A stretch of 64,000 nt of DNA. Origin: Cucumis sativus (taxonomy: Eukaryota > Streptophyta > Magnoliopsida > Cucurbitales > Cucurbitaceae). The notes under the pieces are model-generated. The model saw only the letters and a program-made list of their open reading frames with translations, was not told the DNA's origin and did no database searches. Positions 14,435 through 25,915 of the stretch are shown here, one piece after another. A program made the translations under genes and the position numbers. The stretch covers positions 28,414,272 through 28,478,271 of the forward strand of contig NC_026659.2 of assembly GCF_000004075.3 (NCBI RefSeq), written 5' to 3'. Within the stretch, counting starts at the first letter, position 1, and each line of letters starts with the position of its first letter.

Positions 14435-14463
14435 TCTTCTTTCTTCTTCTTCTTCTTCTTTTT
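14435..14463. repeat. CTT-rich microsatellite upstream of the pectate lyase gene
   Basis: A run of TCT/CTT triplets, about 400 bp upstream of the pectate lyase start codon. Pyrimidine-rich tracts of this kind are common in plant promoters and leaders. Confidence 0.7.
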
Positions 14464-14691
14464 TTAATTTCTTTCTCATTACTTAGAATAATTAACTAAC
14501 AAGTTAAGAATGCAAAATACAACTTATGCAAATCACACTTCTTCTTCTCAGCCATTCAATTCTCTCAACATGACCAATCAAAAACCCTAAAACCCCACCA
14601 AGAAAGTAACCTTTTCTTAACTTGAAAAAAAACCCCTTTTCTGTTTTTTGTTTTTGTTTCATAATTATAATTATTTTAATTGTTTGTTTAT

Positions 14692-14699
14692 TATATAAA
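14692..14699 (+). promoter_or_regulatory. Candidate TATA box of the pectate lyase gene
   Basis: TATATAAA lies 166 bp upstream of the first in-frame ATG at 14865. If transcription starts about 30 bp downstream, the leader would be about 135 nt. Confidence 0.5.
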
Positions 14700-14864
14700 A
14701 ACACACACCCACCATTTCTACAAAATTAGGCTCTCTTAGCAGCCATGTTTTTGTTGATTTTTCAAAAACTAAATTCTTTTGAAAACAGTCTCTTTTTCTT
14801 GAATTAATACCACAGAAGAGCATTGTCAGAAACGTCCTCAAATTCCTCATTTTTACCTTTGAGG

Positions 14865-17800
14865 ATGTTTCCTCGTGTTCTTACCACTCTCTTCATATGG
14901 ATGGTTGCTTCTTCAATCTCTTGTGTCTCTTCGTCTTCTTTCAATCTTACATTACCCCATCAACATCCTGACCCTGATTCTGTTGCTGATGAACTTCAAA
15001 GGTAAATTCACATTCTTCTTATTGTTTTCTTCTGGGAAAATTTCTCTTTCTTTTCTTGAATTCTCTCATCGTTCAAACAGAAAACAGAGCATTGCTTTTC
15101 TTGAAGGATAGTCAATGTATTTTTGTTGTTTCCTAATATGGGTGTCTATGAAATTATTCTCTTCTTTGAACAAAATATAAAAATCTCCTTCGATAAGTTT
15201 TCTCATTTTCCTTTCATATGGATGTTTGCTTCAATCTTTCGCATTCCTCTGTTTCTCTATAACCTCAAAAATCTTCTGTTTTCTCTACAGGACAGTGAAT
15301 GCATCCGTATGGAGAAGACAAATGCTGTCCATCGAATCAAAGGATCAAACATTCTCTTGTCTCACCGGAAACCCCATCGACGATTGCTGGCGGTGCGACC
15401 CAAATTGGGCAGCTAACCGCCAGCGATTGGCCGACTGTGGTATAGGGTTCGGGCGAGACGCCATGGGTGGCAAAGGTGGAAAGATCTACATCGTTACCGA
15501 CTCGTCCGATTTGGATCCGACGAACCCAACTCCGGGAACTCTCCGGCACGCTGTGATCCAATTCGAACCACTGTGGATCATATTCTCCGCCGACATGACT
15601 ATAAGGCTGAAATACGAACTTATCATCAACAGTTTTAAAACGATCGACGGCCGTGGCGCCAACGTCCACATCACCGGCGGGGGATGTATCACCATTCAAT
15701 ATGTGTCGAATGTCATCATCCACAACGTCCACGTGCACCACTGTAAACCCTCCGGCAATGCCAATATAAGGTCCGTAAATTTAAACTAACATCAAAAGGT
15801 TGAAGTTGATAGGTTTAGAAAACTTAGAAACTAAGAACGTGGGTGATAAAGAAAGAAAATTACTTGTGTTTTCATTTTGTCATTAGTGGTTTTGATTTTT
15901 ATTAGTTAAGTTTCAAAGTATTTTAATTTTAATTAATTACCATAAGTATTTATTAAAATATAGTTAATGTAAATTTATTATATTTTTCTAAAGGGTTTAT
16001 AAACAAAGGGATTAAAAAGTTTAGGCAGAAAATTTAGGATTGATGATGAAAAAACCTAAATATGAATATAGTATAGTTGGCAGAAAGAAAAAAGAGGAGT
16101 AGATAAAATCAATTAATAGGTTTATCTAACAACTAAAGTTGGACAAACTCGTAAAGCAAACATGGGTTTGTCCCTCGAATATGAGTCGATTAGCACATTT
16201 TAATTACTTTTTAAGATTTGAATAGAAACTTATTACTATTTCAATGTGTATGAAAACTTAAGCTGATACGTTATGGTATACTCACTAGATCGACTCCAAC
16301 TCACGTGGGTCATCGAGGACTATCGGATGGAGATGGGATCTCAATATTTAGCTCGAGAAAGATATGGATCGACCATTGTTCATTGTCGTATTGTACCGAT
16401 GGATTAATAGATGCAATAATGGGTTCGACGGGAATAACGATATCAAACAGCTACTTCTCGCACCATGACGAGGTGATGTTGTTGGGACATGACGATCGGT
16501 ATGTGCAAGACTCGGGGATGCAAGTCACCATCGCCTTCAACCACTTTGGCGAGGCGTTGGTCCAACGTATGCCTCGATGTAGACATGGCTATATCCATGT
16601 CGTCAACAATGACTTCACTGCTTGGCAAATGTATGCCATTGGAGGTAGCGCTCAACCCACTATTAACAGTCAGGGTAATCGTTACACCGCTCCTGTGGAC
16701 CCTAACGCCAAAGAGGTATTTCTCTCTCCCCATCTTAAATTTTATTTTTTAATAACTCAAATGAACTGTTAAATTCTTAACTAGTTTATTGTAAAATTAG
16801 TTCTTAAAGTACTACAATCGATACATTTACCGAGACATTAAAGTTCACAACTTAGAACTTAGATTTATTAAACACACTATTTAAAATTTTAGTTTTTCTT
16901 TTTCTACTAGAGCAAAGTGTAGTCATAATCATTAAAGTCTAACCCAATTGATAATGCTACAAAATTTTATTGGCTAGACTTGTACTTTTAATTGTGAAAT
17001 TATTTTTTTTAACAAAATAAGATGCAAGTTGAGAAATTACTAAAACAAAGGAATAGCATAAAATTTCAATAAAAAAAAATGATATAGAAATTTAAAAAAT
17101 GGAATTAGTGGTGGACGGCGGCGCGTATGAGCCGAACTTTAGAGTTGAAAGTGTGAACTTTAAAGTGAGAGAAAAAGGAAGGATTAGATTCCTCATCCCA
17201 CTTGCTTGGGCGGCGCATGATGTTGACGCGCTGCCAATAAATTACAATTTCTCAACGGTCCCATCTATATTTTGTCCTTTCTTTTCATCTTTTTTGGCTG
17301 GACCGGAATTTGAGGAAGAAAAAAGATCATTGGAGTTTTGTTTTGATTTGAAATTTCTTTGATATCACAGGTGACGAGACGTTTGGACGCGGCGGAGACA
17401 GAGTGGGCGGGGTGGAACTGGCGGACGGACGGCGATATTTTGGTGAACGGTGCGTTTTTTGTACCGTCCGGCGCCGGACTTAGCACCCAGTATGGTAAGG
17501 CATCCAGCGTGGAGCCTAAGTCGGTGGCTCTCATCAATCAACTCACTATGAACGCCGGCGTCTTGGGCGCTCCAAGGTAATTTCCCATTCTTTTTCATTA
17601 TATACCCTTTTTAACATTTTCATTTTCATTTTTTGTTTGTTTATTATAAGTTAAATTAAAGAGTAATTGTTACAAAATTTTATTTTGTTTGATTAGATCT
17701 TAAACCATGAAAAGTATCTAAATATTTTATCAAATAGTATACTTTTAAATTTTTCTAAAAGAATCATCACATAGTGTGAAATGTTTTAAGGTTTTGGGTT

Positions 17801-19216
17801 AGATGTAATTAATTAGATAAAATGAGATGATTACGACATATTCCTTTTTCATTCCATGCATGTGGATGATAAAATGACATTTTTTTTTCTTTTCTTTTAC
17901 TAAAAAGTCAATAAAGGAAAATTTAAAAGGAAAAAAATGGTCTTTTTTTTTTTGCATAATTATTCTTGTGAGGTAATGTTGATTATACACTAAGAATAAT
18001 CTAACATGATAATATCATTCCATATTAATTAAAAAACAAACCATAGAAATAATTAAAATTTTCTCAATTTATGGGACCTACAATCGATTTTAACGTAACA
18101 ACGCATTCTCAAATTGACTCCATATATACCATCATGATTCCCTTAAGCTCCCATTTGATCCAACCTCAATTTCAAAATTTTACTAGAATTAGGTTAAGAT
18201 ATCAAATTTTTATTACATAGAGAAAAGCAACATTCTTTCTAATTTTCCTAAAAGAAAAAGAAAAAGAAACTAGAGATATAAAAATATCATCGAAAAAGCA
18301 AGTGGGACACATAATACAACCAACATTTGTAGGCTTTAACACATCATGCATGTATTAAATTAAAAGAGTGAAATTAAAGTGCTTCACTTTTTGCTTCTAG
18401 GGGGTTAGGGTTAATTTTGTCAAGCTTTTTCCATTCCAGCATGGAAAAAAGCTTCTTTTTAAGTCCTTCTTCTATAATACATTACATGTTGGGATCTGTG
18501 ACAATAAAGTTGGCCCAAAATTTTGTGTAAATAATGGGGAATTGATTCAATTTGAACCCAAATTGAGCAACACACATGCATGTGTTTGAGCATAGAAAAA
18601 AAAAAGAAAGAGAGAAAGAAAGAAAGGCTTAGAAAATAAATGGGGAGTATTCCTTTTGATCTTTATTCTTCTTTGTCAATTCTCCCTGTGTTGTGTGTAA
18701 TATCTCTTCATTATATTCTCTTCCTTTTGCTTTCCAACCATGGCCCCCCCTTTATGATGTAGGACAACTCAATTTAAGACAATGGAAGACGACCTAAAAT
18801 AGTACTGTTCTTGACTTTTCTAAAATAAAGATTGATTGTGCATACTCGATATACCTGTGTTAATTTGGGTATCTCTATTAAATTATGTGTTTCTTTAATC
18901 TCTTTATCTAATTTTCAGGTATAATGGCGGTGAAGGAATTGTCTACCCAGGATTTAGCGGTGGAAGTGGTGGAAATGGTGATGAGGGATATGGGGGTAAT
19001 ACTGTTATCAATAATAGTCCAATTTATGAAAACGGTGGTGGTAGTGGTGGTTATGGTAATGGTAATGGTAATGATGACTACTTCGGAATGATATTTAAAG
19101 CTAACGGCCATAGAACATTTCCAATATTTTCCTCCCTAAACTACTTGTGTACTCTTCTAATTATATTCCTTTTGTATATAGTCACAAATTATAGCAGTAC
19201 TTTATTATCTTTATAG
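14865..19216 (+). CDS. Pectate lyase (polysaccharide lyase family 1) with Gly-rich, possibly GPI-anchored C-terminus
   Basis: Secreted Ca2+-dependent lyase that cleaves de-esterified pectin in the cell wall. Five in-phase exons: 14865-15001, 15291-15770, 16289-16715, 17371-17576, 18919-19216; 515 aa. The first in-frame ATG precedes a hydrophobic signal peptide ([17 protein letters not shown]). Conserved blocks: CIGIGFG-type [44 protein letters not shown] (residues 218-226), [18 protein letters not shown] (231-248, Ca2+-binding Asp residues) and [10 protein letters not shown] (297-306), which carries the RxPxxR catalytic signature with Arg299. Most plant enzymes stop soon after [13 protein letters not shown]. 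This one continues into a Gly/Asn/Ser-rich linker and a final hydrophobic stretch ([12 protein letters not shown]), a layout like the powdery-mildew-susceptibility lyase PMR6. GPI anchoring is inferred. Two Cys/Ser-type positions differ from the commonest consensus (SYCTDG for SNCADG, HHDEV for HHNEV). Confidence 0.92.
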
Positions 19217-19808
19217 AATATGTAAAAGAGTTTTAAATAGCTCGTATAATTAATTAATTAAATCAAGCTTAGTTCATTATTATTATGCAAAATTAAAAGG
19301 GATTTGAAATTATTATTTCAAATTCTATTGGGGTATTGTTTTTTCTTCCTTTTTTTTGTTTGCAGAGCATATGTCTCATTTTGGTAATACAAATCTATTT
19401 TTCTTCCATTATAGATTTTTTGTTTCTTTTATTGCAATATATAATCTTTGTTTAGTCTTTAATCAAAATTAGTTTAAAATTACTCTAAAACAAATTATCT
19501 TTTCTTTCGAGCCAAAATTAAAATATTTATACATATGAAGAAATTGAAGGAGAAAATATATACCTTTATTCTTTCTAAAATTTGATCTATATTTTTATCG
19601 ATATATATTTTTTGCCTTTTATAAAGTAACAAATAATGAAGAATTTTAATTAAAGCTATTATTTTTCAGAAAAAAAATGGGTGAAGCAAAATGAATGGAA
19701 TATTGAATCTCTACTTATTTATTTATTATCTTTTCACACCTTTTACTTAAAAAAAAAAAAAGAAATGGATAATTAGAATATATATAATTATAAATGAGAC
19801 ACAAAACA

Positions 19809-19881
19809 CGCCGTCTGTGGGAATCGAACCCACGACCACATGGTTAAAAGCCATGCGCTCTACCAGCTGAGCTAAGACGGC
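19809..19881 (-). tRNA. tRNA-Lys (anticodon UUU)
   Basis: Seventy-three bases on the minus strand fold as a standard tRNA. The acceptor stem GCCGTCT pairs with AGACGGC, followed by discriminator G. The D arm is TAGCTCAGCTGGTAGAGC, the anticodon loop is CTTTTAA (anticodon TTT), and the T arm contains GGTTCGATTCC. There is no intron and no encoded CCA. A TTTT run just downstream could end Pol III transcription. It matches plant nuclear tRNA-Lys(UUU) as I remember it. Confidence 0.97.
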
Positions 19882-22800
19882 TTCATACCATGTAATTAAT
19901 TTAATAGATATTCGATAATTTAGAAATGAATGTTGGGCCTTCTTCGTGGGCTTTTTTGTAGATGAAGCTTTGGGCTTTTTCTTTATGGACCTTTTTCAAG
20001 ATTTATTATGATTTACTAAATTTTATTTCCAATTAAAGGTTTCTTCAAATCATGATTTAAATGTTAATTTTAGTTAAAACATATTTGTAGGTAAAGTTAA
20101 ATTGCAAAATTAATCAAAATTACAGTGTGTGGAATAATATGATTAACATTTTTTTAAAAGTAAAAAACCAAAATACATACAACAATATAACGGGTGTTCT
20201 TTAAATTTAAATTTGATGTACTTAATTAAAAAATGGATTCCCCTATCTTGACTCAACTTTTTGTTAGCCAATATTTCTACTTTCCCTATTTTGCAAGTCA
20301 CTATGTCTATTTATATCATTTAAAAGAAGTTGATAAGTTGATAGTTCCCATTCTCTCACCCTCCATTATTGTTGTAGTAAACAAACAAAAACAGAGCTAT
20401 CATTGAATAATGATATCCAAAGAAGCCATTGAGTTCAAGTAATTCTAGTGCAACTTGATTATTATTGCCTTCAATACTTGTAATAAATATCTTAGGTTAA
20501 ATTTGAAGTAGGGTTCGAATTTTCTAAAGTTTGCGTTTCAACGTGTATAGAAACTTGAATGTGAATAGTCGAACCCAACTTTTTGAAGAAAACTAATTAA
20601 AATATGATTGGATGGTGGAGTTGGAGTGAGTCAAAGACGTGGGGAAAGATTTATTATATCCTACAAATGTGGACAGCAGAGTTTGGAAGAGGCAGTGGGG
20701 AAACCCTAAATCAAAGATTTTGAAATTTTTTCATGAGAGAGACGAAGATTCAAACAAAAAAAATCCTCCAAGTATATCCCATCAACCAATAACCTTTGGA
20801 CTTACAGCTCGAAGTATATCCCATCAACCAATAACCTTTGGACTTACAGCTCTTATGCTTCTGATAATTACACACACACATATAAAATATCCTTTCTTAA
20901 AGTCAAACATTTTGATTTTCATGGATTCTTTTTCCACAATTGAATGCTTAGTTTGAGCGATAGAGACTCGTGGAGTTGAATAATTAAGAAGATTCAAACT
21001 CTTAATAAGATAGATAATCTATATTTCTTCTATTTATCAATTGAGTTTGAAACGACTAAATCGATCTAAACTATCATATATGATCATATTAAGGTTGTTT
21101 ATGTAAAGCTAAAATATTGAACGTTCCGTCGAATTGAGACGTCCTCTTGATGAATATGTACTTAAGAATCACGTATCTGAAAAAATGATCATAAGAGAGT
21201 AGAACTCTTTATAAGATAGATGAGATAGTACATATTCTAACGTACATATTTCAACTAACTTGTCCACCATTTCCTCTAACTTAAATGCTTTCATGTAATT
21301 TTATGAAGTTTGTAAAAACACTTTAGGGTTCTATATAATAATTAGACATTATTCTTTAATTAAGAACTAAGACTAAACTAATGATATAATTTAACTAAGT
21401 TGGATATGAATGAAAGAAATGAGGAAATTATTAGGTAAAAATACGTTAATTTAATCAGGGAGTTTTAAGGTATTAAAAGAAGTCTTTTGGTATTAATTAA
21501 TCTAATTTTGAGGTTTATTCCTTTGCTTCCTTTGCTGACATATCAAAGTAGACATTTTATGGTCCAAGAAGTAATTAATTAACTACTTCATTTAGTTTAA
21601 TTTATAAGAAAAGTCACCCAAAAGTGGATAAAGATCAACCACTCTACAAAATATTAAAAGTTTTAATTTCTCCTTTCAAAAATAGAAAGGTTGTTCTATA
21701 TATATATATAATTTGTTTGTATGTTATTAATATATATATATATAATCTCATCAATTTGCATATGATGTATGAAGAGATGACTATAGCACTCTATATTTTG
21801 CTTTATTTCCTTTTGAACCATTCATATATATTAGGTTCATAGTAACAATCGTCATATTTGAAATATTATTGTATAGTAATTATTGTAAATTTTGTGGTAG
21901 CTAGATGATTTGGTTAAAACTCTATAAACAAATATCATAATGAATCATTCAACTTTTAATTAGAGACGTTATACTTTTTTTTTTTTCTTATGAGATAGGG
22001 TTAAAGAATTTTCGTTGTCGAGGAAGTTTTAACAAAGATCACGATATAATTATATATAGCTCTCTCCCACACAAATATATAAAAGAAAAAAAAATGCTAT
22101 AACATCTATGTCTATAGTTAGAGGGATTAAACAATTCATAGTACATAACAGAGGCACCTCTAGGGTTGAACGAGATTTCGTACTTAGTCTTTCAAAGTAC
22201 TAGATATATCTAACAGATTCAAGGTCATTCTAATATTTATAAAGACGAAAAGAAAAAAATGAATAAGTTTTCCTCGATCTCTGAATTTTAGATAACTTAG
22301 AGATTACTAAAGAGCAAGTGCACGTTCAATGTTAATTGTTCTGGACTTTTTTTAATTAGTACGACAAATACGAGGAGGGGAGATTGAACCAATACCACTA
22401 ATTTAATTAAACTCATATCATATTTATTTTATTTAAACGATCAAAGATTAATTAATTTATTTGCATCAATGGAAAGGTTTTCCACAAACATATAATTCAC
22501 TTGAAAAATGGAACAATTTAATTTCAACAGAAAAAACCTAATCTCGGAAGGAAATCTTCGTTTGACTCTCCAGGACTTCTCTAAATCTGTATCTCGAAAC
22601 CATGAACGGTTTTGCTCTTAAAATTTGATTTATTATAACTTAATCCTTACCCTATCAAATATTATTTATGTATTACTTGAAATTTTAAACTTTAGTATAT
22701 ATCTTAACATTATAATCCGTCTAGATTCAAAAGAAATTTTAACCTAAGCTTTATAGTTATCCCTAGATGTGTCATCATGTCATGCTTATAAGTAAAAGTC

Positions 22801-23687
22801 TTTAAGTTGGAACTTTCAATTCCCTTTTAATATTCATTCATTTTCCTTAATTCCGGTCCTCTTTTCCTACCTTTTTATTATATCCTTTGGGACTTTGATT
22901 TTTCTTTCTTGTCTGCTTTTTAAAAAATTTGTGTCAAAATACAAAATTATCCATATAAAATTTTACTATATTTAATAAATATTTTAGTTTATTTAAAAGA
23001 GCACTGTAAAAATATTTATATAATCGATTTCAATTTCTTTAAACCTTTACTCAAATAATTATTCAATGAAAATAAGTGAAATTGTTTTCTTTACGATCTT
23101 TAAAGCCACTATTTGTTAGAGAATCATAACTCACAAGTCATCGTTATATAATATATTTTAATCAAATTAAATACATACTATAGAAATGTTCTATAGACCA
23201 TTTAAATTATTTCTCATCATACTATAATTATAACATTTCTATCAACATTAACATCAACACGACACGAGGGATTATTGATACTTTTATTATTTTATAAAAA
23301 AAGTCGACAATATATATAACTAAGACTAAGAGTGCAAACTTTAATATCATTGATGTCGACCTAGTAATTGAGAATGAATAAAAAATAAAAATTTTAAATG
23401 TAATAAAATGAAAAAAATTATTTAAATTTATAAATATTTTAATGAGTTATGGATTAATAAAATATTTTGTTTTTAAAAAATGAAAGGGATATTTATTAAT
23501 ATAATGAGCAATAATTAGCCTTTATTTATTTAACTTAGGTTAGGTGTGTGTCTATGAGTCATTTAAATTTGTATATAACAATTATTTAATCAAAACTTTT
23601 GGACCTTATGAAATGATATTAATCAAACCAAAGTGACATAGAAATAGAAGTAGAAATAGCCACAAGCACTTTTGGCTACTACTTCAC

Positions 23688-23689
<2 letters not shown>
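19882..23689. other. Gene-free AT-rich intergenic region
   Basis: I find no credible gene here. The 5' flank of the tRNA holds three TGGGCC/T boxes (19934-19939, 19947-19952, 19971-19976). A tandem duplication lies at 20771-20852. The rest is AT-rich DNA with short, low-complexity open frames. Confidence 0.6.
20771..20852. repeat. 42-bp tandem duplication
   Basis: Two direct copies of a 42-bp unit beginning AGTATATCCCATCAACC, starting at 20771 and 20813. The copies match over about 40 bp without a visible mismatch, so the duplication looks recent. The period is a multiple of three, so a short open frame crosses it, but that frame has no start context or recognisable domain. Confidence 0.9.

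Positions 23690-23745
<56 letters not shown>
23690..23745. repeat. (AT)27 microsatellite
   Basis: An uninterrupted run of about 27 AT dinucleotides, about 220 bp downstream of the stop codon of the first NFD4-like gene. A perfect run of this length should be highly variable in length. Confidence 0.97.
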
Positions 23746-23750
<5 letters not shown>

Positions 23751-23964
23751 TCTATTTTTCTTTTTTTAGTAAACTAAATTTTATATATCCTATGTTTGCA
23801 AATTCATTTCCATTAAATTACTAATGATGTACATTCACTAATAATTCTAATTTCCAATTTATAGAAATTCAAACGTTACAATTACAATATTCCAAATTCA
23901 AACAAAAGTTTCCCCAAACACAAAAGAAACAAATCTAAAAATTTCTAGACATTATTGATTATCA

Positions 23965-25865
23965 TCATTGCTTAAGACCATGTTTCGTCTCCTCCATCAA
24001 ACCACCGCCACCATTTCTAACCACACGGCCGTCGTCGTTCTTCTCCTCTTCCTCTTCCGCCGCCGCCTCCTCTGCTTCTTTGAACTTTTTGTAAATATCA
24101 CTCTTATAAAATTTCTTAGTCCTCAACACCAAAACCAAAGAAACCAAAGCTCCAAACAAACTCACCGCAGTAATAATCACAAACGAAAGCTTAAAACATA
24201 CCGTCCCATTACAAACCAACTCCTCCCCTGTTTTTCTAATCTTCCCCGCCATACTCAACTGCTTCTTCGCTTCCTTATCGTATAAATACCCAGCCACATT
24301 CACATTCAACAAATAAAGCCCAACTGGGCTAGCCACCGATCCGAAATTGTAGAGAGTCGCGTAGTATTTCAACCCGAAAATCTCTGAAACAATGGCGAAG
24401 AGCAGAGGCCATTGAGCACCGTAACAGTATCCGGTCAAAATAGAGGCGATGTAAAGACCGCCTGAAGGATTGAAGGCGATTAAAAGATGGGCAATGCAGG
24501 AAAGAAGAAGAACGATTGTGAGCATTAAAGGACGAGGGAATTTGTATTTGATTAGTAAATGTTCGGAGAGGAATCCGGCCATGACTCGGCCGAGGTAATT
24601 CCAGATACTGACGAGGGAAACGAATGTGCTGATGCTTTTTTTGGGGTAATCTTGGGATTGACCGATTTGAGCGAGATTGTCGATGGCAGTAAGTGTGCCA
24701 CCGACGCCGCAGGCGGTGGCGAGGAAGAGCAGGAACATGTCAAAGCTGAACAAAGCTTGAAGGATGGTCCAATCGTCTCCTCTTGGTGGGGGATTGAACA
24801 CATTTTTCCACCACTCGGTTTTGATGGGTTCTTGTTGTTGAGATTTTGGTTTCTTTGGTAGAAGTGATATTGGTGTTGTGTTCTTTAATGGTGGTGAACC
24901 CTGGTAAGAAAAAATGGTAAATACATTAAACTTTATGTTATATACTTCAACTTTTTTTTCCATCTATAAAGAATTGGATTTAGTATAAGGTGAAATAATT
25001 TAAGACTCACCGGAGAAGGAGAAATGCCATTTTCAAGAGCCGCCGGCTTATTCAAACGACGCCATGACTTGAACTCTTGAGCAACAACAACCGCTATAGG
25101 CAAAAGCAATAAAAACGTAACAACCGCAGCACTTCCTCCAAATTCCCCTCTGTCAAAACTAAACTTCTGTTGCAAAATTATCATAATCATCAAAAACCCA
25201 GCCAATCCCAATGATATATACAAAAACCTATAAAAAACCTTCAACTCATCCTCCTCATGCTCCACCTTCATCCGCCGCACCGTCGGCAGAAACACCAACG
25301 ACACTGCTGCCGGCAACCACCCCAACAACAGTATCAACGACTTCTCGTCTTTCCCATATATCGCATGATACAACTGCGTCACAATCGCCCCACTCAACCC
25401 CATGTACCCTTTCAGTATACCGATCACCACTCCCCGACGTTGTGGGTAGTTCTTTACGCACGTCACCAACGCCCCCGTGTTGGCAAACGTCGTCGCGTTC
25501 GCCCCCACGCAGATGTAGAGACACATTAACCAAACATGGGTTGAGATTTTCTTCGAGACGGATAGCCAAATCATGAAGTAGCCGAAGAAATTGAGGGCAG
25601 CTCCCATGGCTAGAATCGACCATGGTGGAGTTACTTCGTTGATTAACCCAGCTACGACACCAACCGTCGTACCAACGTCTTTAAAGAAACTTATAAAGTT
25701 TAGAGTTGTTTGGTCGTATCCTAATACAGTCTTTATGGTGCTCGAGTATAAACCGAACATGTACGGGATGCCCGCCATCGACATGATTAGAAACGATGCA
25801 AACATCATGAACCATGAACCCTTGATTAGTTTTAATGTAAAGGATTTCATGTTGAATCCCTCCAT
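23965..25865 (-). CDS. NFD4-like nodulin-like/MFS membrane protein, copy 1 (divergent member)
   Basis: Polytopic membrane protein with an N-terminal nodulin-like domain and a C-terminal MFS half. Related plant proteins are called NUCLEAR FUSION DEFECTIVE 4-like; their substrate is largely unknown. Two exons, 25865-25011 and 24900-23965, in phase 0, give 596 aa. Landmarks: [97 protein letters not shown], then after the central hydrophilic loop [61 protein letters not shown] and [10 protein letters not shown]. About 12 membrane segments are expected. The tail is rich in Glu, Asp and Gly. Unlike copies 2-7 it has no intron in the GILKGY segment and instead has a 110-bp intron in the central loop after the SPSP segment. 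Confidence 0.92.
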
Positions 25866-25908
25866 CTTTTTTTCTTTGGTTGAAGAAATGAGTGCTTCTT
25901 AATTTGGC

Positions 25909-25915
25909 TTATATA
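25909..25915 (-). promoter_or_regulatory. Candidate TATA box of NFD4-like copy 1
   Basis: TATATAA on the minus strand, about 45 bp upstream of the start codon, so the leader would be very short. The downstream promoter block shared by copies 2-7 is not evident here. Confidence 0.45.

Larger units (their letters stand above)
9553..14690. other. Gene-free AT-rich intergenic region
   Basis: I find no convincing coding exon, tRNA or rRNA here; open frames are short and of low complexity. Minor structures are a triplet of TGGGCC/T boxes at 10151-10188, a short GC-rich island at 12121-12180, a GCTAGCTAGCTAG run near 12835 and a CTT-rich tract at 14435-14462 upstream of the pectate lyase gene. Confidence 0.6.

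Noticed and set aside
20639-20956. A 105-codon open frame on the plus strand containing a repeated SISHQPITFGLTA peptide.
   Set aside because: The repeated peptide comes from the 42-bp tandem duplication. There is no ATG start, no recognisable domain and no splice or promoter context.
24559-24861. Plus-strand open frames of about 100 codons inside the NFD4-like genes (also at 29459, 36352, 43213 and 46836).
   Set aside because: They are antisense shadows of conserved exon 2 sequence and recur only because the genes are duplicated.
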